A stretch of 64,000 bases of DNA from assembly GCA_021234155.1 (NCBI GenBank), contig JAJEKV010000001.1, positions 29,774,177-29,838,176 of the forward strand, written 5' to 3'. Of the stretch, positions 21,209-33,255 are shown piece by piece. Position 1 is the first letter of the stretch, and every line of letters starts with the position of its first letter. The notes beneath the pieces were generated by a model that was not told the DNA's origin, ran no database searches, and worked only from the letters and a program-made list of their open reading frames with translations. The position numbers and the translations under genes are program-made. Source of the DNA: Isoetes taiwanensis (Eukaryota; Streptophyta; Lycopodiopsida; Isoetales; Isoetaceae).

Positions 21209-22104
21209 TGTTGACCCTAAACCTGGCTTAAAGGTCAACCACAAGGAACCAATTTGAGTTTTCACTCAAATTGGGGTTAGAACCTCCAGATCACTTAAGG
21301 TGATCAGTCTATGCAAGATAATTTCAAAGACAAGTTCAAAAATTTGAAGTTTTATACCTTTCCCATTTCCAGAAATTGACACCTTTGCCAAAACAGCTGT
21401 GGTGTTGATATGCAGATCGATTTTTTGAGTCAATCACTGTAGACTTGGTCAAAAAAGTTGTAGGTAACCAACAGTAAAGCCTCTAACCAAGTCAGGAACT
21501 TAGTTTATGAGTTATTCGAGCTCAAAGTGCAGTCAAAATTTGGTCAATAGAAGTCAAATCTGAAAACAGTGATCAGAGATTGGAATTTTGGAGTTGCCAA
21601 ACGAATTTTTGAGAATTTCCAAAGCAAATATACTGTAATGATGATGAGGAATATAGCAAGTGGTCAGATTTCCATTTGGATAGGCAAAAGTATTTTTTGT
21701 GGCTGGATTTGGCAAAATACAGTCAAGAACAGTCAAAACAGAATGCAAAAATTTCTAACTCGAGTTGTGAGTGGAATTTTTTGGATTTTTCAAAACATAT
21801 GGGCTCCAGATGTCTCAAGGATTGATGGCAAATGGGCCAAAGGCAATAAAAAGTACAGGGGAATTTTCTGTAGTATTTTGAACAGACAGAAATTGTAAAA
21901 AATCATAACAGAGATAATTTCTTCAACTAGGCATCAAATTTCATTGATATGGAGGTAAATCAATCATAATAATGTTGGGTAATAATACTTCAGTACTTCA
22001 AAATCAACTTCAGGTCAATAAATAACTTCAATAGGTAATTTTCAACCAAACCTCAATGGCTTAAAACCTTTAGGTTGCTTCAGGCAACCACTCTGAACAA
22101 GATT
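21209..22104 (-). mobile_element. Element A, 5' LTR (right copy), inner part
   Basis: It starts TGTTGACCCTAAACC next to the primer-binding site and copies 13035-13877 almost base for base up to about 22048. At the shared TTCAACC it changes to CCTCAATGGCTTAAAACC..., which resembles the tip of LTR C (minus strand of 9411-9480). It is interrupted after 22102 by the 16.8 kb insertion and resumes at 38958. The outer part therefore belongs to a different LTR family from the inner part. Confidence 0.75.
22095..22102. repeat. Target-site duplication GAACAAGA, left copy
   Basis: GAACAAGA here is followed by 22 T. The same 8 bases recur at 38950-38957, preceded by 17 T. Removing the interval rebuilds a continuous LTR sequence (CTCTGAACAAGAAAATTG) that aligns with CTGTGTGAGAAAATTCC on the minus strand of LTR copy C. 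Confidence 0.75.
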
Positions 22105-22124
22105 TTTTTTTTTTTTTTTTTTTT

Positions 22125-24138
22125 ATGTTAGTACTTGTGCATGTATTAACGAGTGTTAAAAAGTGCAGAACAGAAATGTGCCTGCATAAGGCAAATTCAA
22201 TCTATTTGGCAAGGATCTGGGAATGGCCCAATGCAAAAACTTGCCCAATATAGTGGGAAGAGCCTTTAAGATATAGGTTAAATGGGAAAGACCACTTAAA
22301 TGTGGTAGTCTATAGACAAAATTTAAAATAGAGCCATCAATGATGACCTCTAAACGTTAGGTTAACAAAAAATAAGGGTAAAATCCGTTTTTGGGAAACC
22401 CTATTTTGTATGTATGCTGCCTGCGGCCGATGCATGCGCCCAGAGATGCGCCTGGAGATGGTTTCGGCAAGATTCGTGTTGCCATAACATGTTGCTGAGG
22501 AAAAGTAGAGGCATTGCAGATGTATCAATCAATCTGCCACAGTGACAAAGGCAGAACGATGGAATGAGATGCATACTATGGCTGTTTCAAAATATCTTTC
22601 CAAGACCAAAGAGCTACGATTTATAGCAAAACGTTTTTTGGCTAAAAGCATGATTCAGAAGCATATGCTTTGTAGCTTCATCTGGAAATTTTGTGTGAGA
22701 CACATTCAGATGAAGGCTTGATTTCCGATGAAGGAAAACTTCAGGTATTTATTTGTGTTTTTACAGATTAATACATGATAAATGAGCTTAGGAAAAAGCC
22801 TCTTAACATATGTTGGCAATAAGTTATGTTCTCTGCGCATATTTATACCATGATGCACATGTATACATCTAGCATCTTTGGACAGAGTACAAAGGAGTTA
22901 AAATAAGGGCCTTGATAAGTGTTACGAACTCTCAAGGATATCTATTGTAAGAAATAGTCTATTTGACATGTTTTTAAGCAGTATAAAAGCCTTTTTGTGA
23001 ATAAATAGATCTTAATGATGCCAAAGCACACATCTGGAAAAGATAGCAGGTGTGAAATGTTTTGGACTGCTTATTGCTTTTTTCTTTGATTCATTCATTT
23101 TTATTAAGTTGTTACTAATCAAGGGCAAAATGTACAATGGGTGAGGGGCGAAAAGCCAAGAAATACCCAAAGTACCTTTTGGCCCTTGCATCATTACCGA
23201 GACTATCGCTAATGTTTGCATGGTTGGCTGCAGGTACGTGGTATTTCTTTTCCCATTGTGCTCCTTTTGCTGTTATGGTGTGTTCTAGCTAAAACGGATG
23301 TTGGATAAAGAAAAAAGCTCGTGGATATAACTGCCAATACTGGCTAGGTGATCACAAGTTTTCCAAGACTTTGAGTTGCAAATTACTAGGGCAAAGACTA
23401 ACTGTTATGATGCTGCTACTTTCAAGCATTAGATATGGTTTGGTAACTGAAAATACCAAATGCAAAAGGAAAATATTGCATCCAGGTCTGTACATTAAAT
23501 TTTGCAATGTGCTTTGACTGTAAAGTATATGAAAGGATGTAAGCCGACTTCATAAATATGTAATACAATAGTTTTCTATTACAGATTGACAATATGCATG
23601 ATATAATGTATATGAACTTTGACTGCTATATTTAAGTGCATATAGCAGATTTCTTAGATCATTGGATAACTGGAAACGACACTGGTTTCTTTTAAAGAAA
23701 AAGATGCATGTTTGTGATTCAATGAAATCCAAAAAACGTGGATAGGGGTGCAACTCTTAGTAACTAGAAAAACGAGTTATGCATCACGGGCAGTGAAACA
23801 AATATAGCTGCAAAGAAAATGAGAACATGTGTTAGATTTGCACAATGTTCTTAAAGATAAAATATTCAGAAGGTCTAGGTTATATGATTCTGAACATATG
23901 CATGTGTATAAGTATTCTGGCAATAGATTTTTGACCATAGACTTGTGAGAAAAATGAAGGTAGTTTTCCATGGAAAAATGACCTTACGGGATTTAAAGTC
24001 AATAGACTTTGGACCACAGTTTGATGCACTGTCTTTTAGTCTGCTCGATTAATTGTACAGAGTGATAAGGCTACTGAGGGATTGACCGATGTAGCTTGGA
24101 CTGCTAGTTGGTTGTTGCCTATGCTAGTTGTTCCCGGG
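22125..24138. repeat. Direct repeat U, copy 1 (2.0 kb)
   Basis: It begins ATGTTAGTACTTGTGCATG after 22 T and ends GTTGTTCCCGGG before 8 T. It is nearly identical to copy 2 (24845-26614 plus 37531-37763), differing by scattered single bases. At about 23140-23230 one plus-strand reading, GEGRKAKKYPKYLLALASL followed by a GCTGCAG/GTACGTG border, looks like an exon, but I do not recognise the protein. Confidence 0.85.
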
Positions 24139-24146
24139 TTTTTTTT

Positions 24147-24836
24147 AGAAATTTCATTTCATTGGTCTTACCAGTGATGCATCTTATCTGTTGGTAGTAA
24201 ATTGAGCAAAACTTGACACTTTGGGAAAAGATTAATGGGAATGATCCTACGATTTCATGATAATGATGATATGATTTCAGGATAATGATGATGCTCAAGT
24301 CGAGTACAACCTGGAGTTTTTGCCACCTATCTGGAACAAGGATCTTTGTCCAATTAGATGTGGTGCCAACAAAATTGCATGACAGACTTGTGCAAAAGGT
24401 ATAAAAAAATACATTTTGCATGACAAGTGCTATTTGGTATATATATTCTATTCTATGCTGAATCGATTACAAATAGAAGGAGATTATCGATGATTATAGT
24501 GTGAACTTTTCAAAATTGAAAGTCACTACAAATAAATTATGCTGGCATGCCATTTGACCATGCTATGCTATGAGAATCCGAAAAATTATGATAGCATGCC
24601 ATTTGACCATGCTATCCTATGCTGAAACTGAATACTAAAGGTACGATCTCAAATCTCTGAAATATTGTAGTACATATATGATTTTGGCTTAAAAAGAAAC
24701 TATAGGGTTATGGCAGATCCCCACTGTAACAAGTAGGGGGCGCCACCCTATAGTTACAGAAAACAGACAATTTTTCTTAAGAAAGAAAAATAGGGGTCTA
24801 AAATAATCCTACGGTTGGAGGTAGGGTTTTTTTTAT
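24147..24836. other. Spacer between the U copies, with an exon-like piece and small repeats
   Basis: Plus-strand 24282-24370 follows a good acceptor (GATTTCAG) and reads DNDDAQVEYNLEFLPPIW then NKDLCPIRCGAN, which looks like coding sequence of unknown origin. Two ~57-bp tandem units with GCATGCCATTTGACCATGCTAT lie at 24539-24630. A hairpin pairs AACTATAGGGT (24698-24708) with ACCCTATAGTT (24745-24755). The end is purine-rich (GGTTGGAGGTAGGG) before 8 T. Confidence 0.5.
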
Positions 24837-24844
24837 GTTAGTAC

Positions 24845-26614
24845 TTGTGCATGTATTAACGAGTGTTAAAAAGTGCAGAACAGAAATGTGCCTGCATAAG
24901 GCAAATTCAATCTATTTGGCAAGGATCTGGGAATGGCCCAATGCAAAAACTTGCCCAATATAGTGGGAAGAGCCTTTAAGATATAGGTTAAATGGGAAAG
25001 ACCACCTAAATGTGGTAGTCTATAGACAAAATTTAAAATAGAGCCATCAATGATGACCTCTAAATGTTAGGTTAACAAAAAATAAGGGTAAAATCCGTTT
25101 TTGGGAAACCCTATTTTGTATGTATGCTGCCTGTGGCCGATGCATGCGCCCAGAGATGCGCCTGGAGATGGTTTCGGCAAGATTCGTGTTGCCATAGCAT
25201 GTTGCTGAGGAAAAGTAGAGGCATTGCAGATGTATCAACCAATCTGCCACAGTGACAAAGCCAGAACGATGGAATGAGATGCATACTATGGCTGTTTCAA
25301 AATATCTTTCCAAGACCAAAGAGCCACGATATATAGCAAAACGTTTTTTGGCTAAAAGCATGATTCAGAAGCATATGCTTTGTAGCTTCTTCTGGAAATT
25401 TTGTGTGAGACACATTCAGATGAAGGCTTGATTTCCGATGAAGGAAAACTTCAGATATTTATTTGTGTTTTTACAGATTAATACATGATAAATGAGCTTA
25501 GGAAAAAGCCTCTTAACATATGTTGGCAATAAGTTATGTTCTCTGCGCATATTTATACCATGATGCACATGTATACATCTAGCATCTTTGGACAGAGTAC
25601 AAAGGAGTTAAAATAAGGGCCTTGATAAGTGTTACAAACTCTCAAGGATATCTATTGTAAGAAATAGTCTATTTGACATGTTTTTAAGCAGTATAAAAGC
25701 CTTTTTGTGAATAAATAGATCTTAATGATGCCAAAGCACACATCTGGAAAAGATAGCAGGTGTGAAATGTTTTGGACTGCTTATTGCTTTTTTCTTTGAT
25801 TCATTCATTTTTATTAAGCTGTTACTAATCAAGGGCAAAAGGTACAATGGGTGAGGGGCGAAAAGCCAAGAAATACCCAAAGTACCTTTTGGCCCTTGCA
25901 TCATTACCGAGACTATCGCTAATGTTTGCATGGTTGGCTGCAGGTACGTGGTATTTCTTCTCCCATTGTGCTCCTTTTGCTGTTATGGTGTGTTCTAGCT
26001 AAAACGGATGTTGGATAAAGAAAAAAGCTCGTGGATATAACTGCCAATACTGGCTAGGTGATCACAAGTTTTCCAAGACTTTGAGTTGCAAATTACTAGG
26101 GCAAAGACTAGCTGTTATGATGCTGCTACTTTCAAGCATTAGATATGGTTTGGTAACTGAAAATACCAAATGCAAAAGGAAAATATTGCATCCAGGTCTG
26201 TACATTAAATTTTGCAATGTGCTTTGACTGTAAAGTATATGAAAGGATGTAAGCCGACTTCATAAATATGTAATACAATAGTTTTCTATTACAGATTGAC
26301 AATATGCATGATATAATGTATATGAGCTTTGACTGTTATATTAAGTGCATATAGCAGATTTCTTAGATCATTGGATAACTGGAAACGACACTGGTTTCTT
26401 TTAAAGAAAAAGATGCATGTTTGTGATTCAATGAAATCCAAAAAACGTGGATAGGGGTGCAACTCTTAGTAACTAGAAAAACGAGTTATGCATCACGGGC
26501 AGTGAAACAAATATAGCTGCAAAGAAAATGAGAACATGTGTTAGATTTGCACAATGTTCTTAAAGATAAAATATTCAGAAGGTCTAGGTTATATGATTCT
26601 GAACATATGCATGT
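24845..26614. repeat. Direct repeat U, copy 2 (first part)
   Basis: It copies 22125-23900 with very few differences. It is interrupted after CATGT (26610-26614) by element B and continues at 37531. Joined length is 2003 bp against 2014 for copy 1. Confidence 0.88.
26610..26614. repeat. Element B target-site duplication (CATGT, left)
   Basis: CATGT lies here and again at 37526-37530. The uninterrupted copy U1 has a single CATGT at this point (ATATGCATGTGTATAAG near 23895), which proves the duplication. Confidence 0.92.
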
Positions 26615-28936
26615 TGTTGATGGCAAACCTGGCTAAGCCACCAACCTCAGGTCAAAGAAGCACTAATCTTGGTCTAGGACCTCCAGATCACTTGAGGTGA
26701 TCACTCTGTGCTGAAATATCTGTTCTTAAACTTCCAGAAAACAAGATTTCACTAGTTTCCCAAAAGCCAGAAAAACTAGTCTTACTCTAACAGGCACAGA
26801 GATCAATGTGCTCGACATTCTGAACCCAAACAAGCATTGCATGCCATCATGATATCTGAAGAAAGTGCTGTAGAAAGTCTATGCATAGAAGCTTCACGGT
26901 TGGTGAGAAATAATGATTCTTGACCAAGTCAGAAATTGGTCAATGGACTGGACAGTGCACTAAATTTTGCCAAATAAGAATGGTGATGAATTCTTTATGC
27001 AACTAAATTCAGACAGTGAACACGAAGTCTGCACAATAAGAGCATGCTATTTTCAAGATCGAAGAATTCAGTCTGCAATTTGGGAAGCATGTCTGAGCAT
27101 CTAATGTTCATGAAGAATGAGACAGACTATAAAACATCAACAGGTTGATCTTTCTTCTCTTTTTTCTTAGCTTTTCCTTTCCTGAATGGTCGTACTAATG
27201 CAGCTAGAGCTTTTGCATGCAACTAGATGCAGAGGTATGGCTTTTTCTTCCTATTTATAGAGTTGATTCAAATATAAATGCATCAAACGATATTTTCCAA
27301 GGTCAGATTTTCATTAAACTGGAATCAAAGTCATCACATTTGATATCATGTCAATGATCAAGGTGATCAATCAACAGGACATCTCTAAAATACACAAATC
27401 ATGAAGTTTTGGATACAAATCAATCATAATGTGCCCCAGGATCAATCTCTTAAGGCAGGAGGAACTCTCAGCATCAATTCCGACTTCACACTTCAGGTAC
27501 TTCGTCTTTGAATCGCGCAAAAGCCCACGAATTTTTCATCGAATGAATCCCCTTTTAAAAAAACTCTGTTTCCGGCCGGATCTTGGCAAATTCGGGATCT
27601 TGGCCATGTTTTTGGTTGGTTTAGGTACTTCTTTGGTGTAGCAGATGTAGTGGTTGGCCACCGCAATGATTGTTCGGTTTGATCGAAGAAAAAATCAGTT
27701 CTTGGCAAGCTAGGTTTTAGGGTTCAAGTTTTCTTGAGAACAATTATCCCACGTGCAAGAATCAAAAAAATAAGCCAAGGTATAAATAGAGATTTATTTT
27801 CATCTCTCTTGATTACGTGGTCTTCTCCCACGCCAAGCTCGGCTCGTTTTCGACTTGGCATGCCGTGGGGACGCCACTTGGCGAGGATGAGAGGGTAGAT
27901 AGATAGGGGGTAGATGTAGGTAGGTTTTGCCATTTTTAAATGAAGCACGCTTCCCAAGACAACCATTTAGAAGACCAATGCACACTCTTTTTTCAAAATT
28001 TTTGTGCCAGCTGGCATGACTTCATGAGGGCTATCAAGTGGTATCATCAAACTTTCAAATGCAATACTTTGATTTTTGTGGAAAAATTAGTAGGTATTAG
28101 ACATGGGATTTGGTGAGGTGGCATGGAGGAAAAACAAGGCTAATGGGCACATTTGTCAATCACTTCAATCTCATGGTTGACCATCTTTTTTTGGTTTGGT
28201 CAACATTTGCCTAGTCATCATTTGATGATGCAAGGTGATGTGATGATGTGGAATGATGTAATGGTGTTAAGTGATGTAATGGTATGGAGTGATGTGGTGA
28301 TGTGGACACTTGTTGCTTAGGTGGCAACTTGGTGAATGACTTGTGGAAGTGGCAAATGATGAGTGGACCAATGTGGCTTTGTAAGTGATGACATATGTAT
28401 CTAGTCATCATGCCATGTCACTTGGAGGTAGTGACTAGGCAAACTCGTGTTTAGCTTTTCCTTTCTTTCCCTTTTTTTTTTTTTTTGTATAGCATAAAAT
28501 GCCCCTCTTTTTGCCACATGGTATGGAGTGTGTGATAGTGGAATGATATGATGAAAAAGATGATGTAGCACTTGATGCTTAGGCAATCCTTTGGTGTAAC
28601 AACTTTGCAAATGTGCCCTAGGTAGTGGTAGGTCAACTATGGAAACAAAAGGCTATGTGTGAGGTGTATGATAGTATGGGGTGTTGGAATGTTGGAGATG
28701 TGGAGTATAAGGTAAGGGAATAGAAATGACAATATGAGGGAGAAAAGATACCACTTTAATAGCTTGCAAACTTCATAGGGGTCTTCCAAACTTCTAGATG
28801 CTTAGATCCTCTCAATGTGTAACCTTGATTCCAGTTCAATGTCTTCACTTGGTTCTTCAACATAGTATCTTCTTTTCCCCCGCAACATAAATAAGATTTT
28901 GTCGGCACTTTGCCATGTTGCCATAGCAGGGCAACA
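26615..28936 (-). mobile_element. Element B, 3' LTR (left copy)
   Basis: It runs TGTTGATGGCAAACC...GGGCAACA, 2322 bp, with TG/CA ends. It is nearly identical to 35216-37525. It contains stretches rich in GATGTGGAATGATG and the block GGTCTTCCAAACTTC shared with LTRs A and C. The tip at 28916-28936 forms a hairpin TGTTGCC...GGCAACA. Confidence 0.92.
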
Positions 28937-29705
28937 TCATGCTAAACAAGGAAAAGGAATGGCTGGTCCCCAGCCTTATGAGCAAAATATAATGAGTAAG
29001 AATGGTGATGGTGATGCAAGAAAATGGAAATTCTGAGAATATGAGTAGCAAGGGTGACAAAAAGAGAGAAAAAAAATGGAGATGATGTTGGGGAAAGTCT
29101 GAACAGCTGGAAATAATGATGTGAGTGATGTTTGAATGGATGTTTTCAGATAGATGCTCATATGGAGTTGGAACAGTGACTTGACTCTGAAAGTGAGTTG
29201 ACTCATGACCTGACTTGACTTGCTTGACTTCTTTCAAAAGATGTGTGGAGCAGGAACAGTGACTTGAGTTGGGAGTGTCTTTTGACTTCTTCTAAAGCTT
29301 GAGCTACCTTTATGGAAGGCTGATGGAAGGTAGCAGGTTGTGTTCTCTCTTCTGAAAAAAGATTTTGGAAGCAAGGGCTAGATGAGAATGGACCAAAGGC
29401 AGATGATCATGAATGGAATGTATCAAGTGAACCTGCAGGTATGGAAAAAAAAATATGATGTTAGTACCACGTCCTCCCAGCTAGTTGTGGTAATATTTAG
29501 TTGTTTGGGATCCTGCATCAGTGAAGAATTCTGGCTGATATGAATTGGATGGCAACTGTTTGCTCAGGTGGATATTATTCAGACTGATGAACCTGTGATG
29601 ACAAGTTTTATATATGTTAGGAAACAACTCCTCTTATGCTTTCATGATTGTGGAACTCAACCGCAACACCATAACACACCCAAGATGTCAAAGTTAAACC
29701 TATTT

Positions 29706-29760
<55 letters not shown>

Positions 29761-29880
29761 AAAGCAATTCCAAAATAATACTAAAAGAGCACAAGCATCC
29801 ACATCTTCAAGGAACATGCCTATTAATTCTAAAGCTAGTGTCTCTAATAACTCAAATGACTAACTATCCAATAACTATTC
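28937..29880 (-). other. Element B, non-coding region between integrase and 3' LTR, with a 50-T tract
   Basis: No coding sequence is recognised in most of it. At 29708-29757 there is an uninterrupted run of 50 T, followed by ATGAAAGCAATTCC. Read on minus this is a sequence ending in a long poly(A), as left by a SINE or LINE tail inserted in B. The right limit of such an insert would be before about 29910, where similarity to element A (CAATACCTTTTCAG) resumes. Confidence 0.55.
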
Positions 29881-31260
29881 TATTCAAACAAACTCATACA
29901 AATATGTTGTTGCCAATACCTTTTCAGATGCAATGTGTTTATAGGGTTCATGAGCTGTTGACCTGTTGTGATATCTTCTAGGAAGTAAGAATTTGTACCT
30001 GCTTGTCCACAGATTTTGTATGGCCCTTCCCACAAGCAGTCAAATTTACCTGCTGTGTTTTCCTTTGCCTTGTCCCATTTGAGAACTAGCTCTCCCTCTT
30101 TGAAACTTCCTTGCAATTTGTGGATGGCCTTGAATGCTGCTGCATCCTTTGCTTTCTTAAGCAACATGGTATTCTCTCGCTTCAAGCCTCTCCTCTTCCG
30201 GATGGAGCAACCTATCAAACCTTTCCCTCAGATGCTTCCTCTATCGCAGATTTGAATCTTTAGAGCTAACCTTAATGAGGGCAACTCCAATTCCATCGAA
30301 CAACAGCCTCAACACCATAGACAAGAGCAAAAGGTGTATGATTAGTAGCATTTTAATTGTGGTTCTATATGCCCGTGAGTGCATCATGTAATTTAAGGTG
30401 CCAATCTTTTTTTATGCACCTCTATTGTTTTCTTGAGAATAGCTTTTAGCACCTTGTTGGTAGACTCACCGCCATTGCCTTGAGGGTAGTATGTCGAGCT
30501 TTTCACATGCTTTACCTTCAAGGTCTTTAGCAGGTTGCTGATCACATCATTCATGAACCGAAAGTGCCCCCGCCGGAAACTATTTTCGGAGGGATGCCAA
30601 ACCTAGTGCATATGTTTTCATGTAGGAACCTAGCAGCTTGTTAGAGCATTTGCTTGTCTCAATGGGACACCTCCGCCCACTTGGTGAAGAAATCTGTTGC
30701 CACTAGTATGTATTCATCTTTGAGAGGGAGAGTTTGGATTTATAGGACCTATGAAGTCTAGTCCCCAAGTTTGGAATGGACTCGAGACGGATGCTAGTCA
30801 AAGCGGCAGTCAAGAATTCTTCTTCCATGTATCCGGTATTTATGGCATCTCCCCGATGGTCTCATAACAATCTTTAAACAAGCTAGGCCAATAGTATCCC
30901 AGACTCGAGTATTTTTTTTGCAGGTTTGTGTCACCGCATAGTGGCCTCCACAAATTCCTTCATGACAAGCCTCCAAGATCAACTCACCCGGCTGTCGTCA
31001 ACACATCTCAATAAAACACCAGATTGATCAATTTTACATAGTACATCTCCAATCATTCTGTATGTTTTTGCTCTTTCTTTGAATCTTCTCAACTGACTGC
31101 TTGTGAAGTTTTGTGGTACCTCTTTATGTTTGAGAAACTTGATGATTTCCTGCCAATCTTCTTGCATCTTACTGGATAGCACAAGGTTAGTAGCAATTTC
31201 ACACACCTCATCAGTATTTAAACCATTAAAATCCTCAAACTCAAACACCTTGTTGGTCAA
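29880..31260 (-). pseudogene. Element B integrase and C-terminal region
   Basis: On the minus strand, 31260-30979 carries a linker with KTYRMIGDVLCKID and GVLLRCVDDS. Next is the zinc-binding start, HEGICGGHYAVTQT with a partner Cys pair around 30860. The catalytic core at 30760-30300 is in several frames. The C-terminal barrel at 30150-29900 reads QGSFKEGELVLKWDKAK, FDCLWEGPYKI and NPINTLHLKRYW. Stops and frame changes interrupt the core, so it is not translatable as one protein. Confidence 0.78.
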
Positions 31261-31364
31261 ATAGTCACTAGGACTCTTGATTGTTTTGACAGATTCGAAC
31301 TTTTAGATTATAGTCCTCAGATCTTGCGTGCCCATCTACACAACTTAGCCTTACTCTGAGTTTT

Positions 31365-32273
31365 CTAAAACAGCATGGGAATAGGATTTTGATGCATCAT
31401 TATTTTTACTTCATTGTGCTGGACTATATGACCAAGCCTTTGTAAGAAAAACATTATTCCAGCTGCACTTTTTTCCATTCTTGGGTACCTGTTTTCAGCC
31501 TCAGACCAAATTTTGCTGGCAAAAGATATTATCCCATGTTTCTGCATGAGTGCTATGCCTACAGCTTTGCTAGTGACACTGATATATGCCTGGAATGGTT
31601 GAGCAAGGTCTGGTGGTTTAAGAATCTCTGATTGGCATATGGAGGTTATCAACAGGTCAAATGCAGCCTGACATTCCTCTGTCCATTCTATTGCAATAAA
31701 TTTGCTCTCATTCTTGTTATACTTGCCAACGCGTGTCAGAGCTGCCAAAGGACTTATGATGTGTGAAAAGTTAGGCACATACATCCTCAAAAAACTTGTC
31801 AACCCCATGAAACTTTTCACCTGTTTTAAGGTTTTAGGTGGAGCTAGTTTCTTCAGGGCTTCCATTTTTCCTTCAGACACTTTGATCCCTTGAGTAGACA
31901 CCTCATGACCTAACAATTCACCTTTAGAACAGAGAAATACACACTTCTTTGGATTCAAGCACACTCCACCCTTCCTGCATAATTCCATTGTCATTGTTAG
32001 CAACTCCATATGTTTACACAGAGAAGATCCTAGGCATAAATCATCTAAGAAAACTCTAAAATTTGACATTGGCATGCTTTGGAATATTTTATCCATTGCT
32101 CTTTGAAAGGTAGCAGATGCATTCATCAAGCCAAAAGGCATTTTCATCATGGCAAAAGTACCCCAAGGGGTTATGAAAGAGGTCTTAGCTTGATCTGCCT
32201 CTTTTATCTTGATTTGATTGAAACCTGAGAATCCATCCAGAAAAGAATATATTTCTTTCCCTGTAGGTTGCAT
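31365..32273 (-). pseudogene. Element B reverse transcriptase and gypsy RNase H
   Basis: A 302-codon open stretch: YSFLDGFSGFNQIKIKE, MPFGLMNASATFQRA, catalytic FLDD (NFRVFLDDLCLGS), LLGHEVSTQGIKVS, VKSFMGLTSFLRMYVPNFSH. The following RNase H begins FQAYISVTSKAVGIALMQ, lacking the first catalytic Asp as in element A. The RT N-terminal part (32273-32470) is in other frames because of small indels. Confidence 0.85.
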
Positions 32274-32677
32274 GTAACACTTCTTCCGAAATGGTAATGG
32301 ATAACAATCTTTAATAGTGGCCTTGTTTAAATCCCCCGTAATCTATACAAATCCTAATGCTTTTATTTTTCTTTTTCATCGAACAATGCAAGACAACCCG
32401 GTGATTTGTTATCTCTTTGATAACTTCAACTTCCTTCATCTTCAATAATTCCTCTCTCGATCGGGTAAGTAGTGATGCATTTATTCTTCTCGAAGTTTTT
32501 GCATTCTTGGTTTAGCATCTTCTTTTTATCTTTATTTCAAACTCACAGGATATCAGTCCTCACTCCCACTAATTCTCAGATAATCCCAGTGCAAAAACGT
32601 CCTTCCGGCTCTCAAAGAAAATTTTTTAAAGAAGCCTCATCTTTGCTATCAAATAGGTCTCCAAGAAAAAAGTGTTC

Positions 32678-33223
32678 TTACCCCGCCCATTTTTGTTGAT
32701 GGTTAACTCTTTTTACCTCTTTTTCTTTGTGTGCATCTATCACCGTAATAGGATATAGCTGTGTTGCATCTTCCTTGTCCAATTCATCTTCATTTATAGC
32801 TCCCTCAGCCAAATAGTCAAGGAGCACAGTTCTGCAAAGTGCATCTGCCTCACAATTCTCCTCCCTAGGTATATGTTTGATCTCCCAAGCCTTGAACTTG
32901 CTCAGCAGTTGCAATACCCTTTCTTTGAGTCCTGACATGTCTTGGTTTTTGGTCTGATACTCTCCAGTCACCTGTCTGCAAATCAGTTGAGAGTCGCCAA
33001 AGATAGATACATTAGTTAAACCCAAAGCCAAAGACTCTTCTAAGCCAGCTATAAGTGCCTTATATTCAGCCATGTTTGAAGTGATTCCTTCATGTACTCT
33101 GCCAACTTTGGATAAGAGTTTATTGGCAGAGTTTCTTATTACAGCTGCAGAAGATGCTATATTCAATTTGATTGAAATTCCACCATCAAACCATAACACA
33201 CCTTTATTGAGTTTTGCTTCCAT
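32678..33223 (-). pseudogene. Element B archaeal-type RNase H (upstream of RT)
   Basis: A 181-codon open stretch with LWFDGGISIKLNIASSAAVI, EGITSNMAEYKALIAGLEES, IFGDSQLICRQVTGEYQTK and WEIKHIPREENCEADALC. All four acidic positions expected of RNase HI are present. It lies before the RT in reading order, exactly as in element A. A frameshift near 32680 separates it from the RT frame. Confidence 0.87.
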
Positions 33224-33255
33224 ACCAAGGTCATCTAGACAGGTGGGTATGACTT

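Noticed and set aside
29617-29817. Poly-lysine open stretch
   Set aside because: It is produced by the 50-T tract read on the minus strand.
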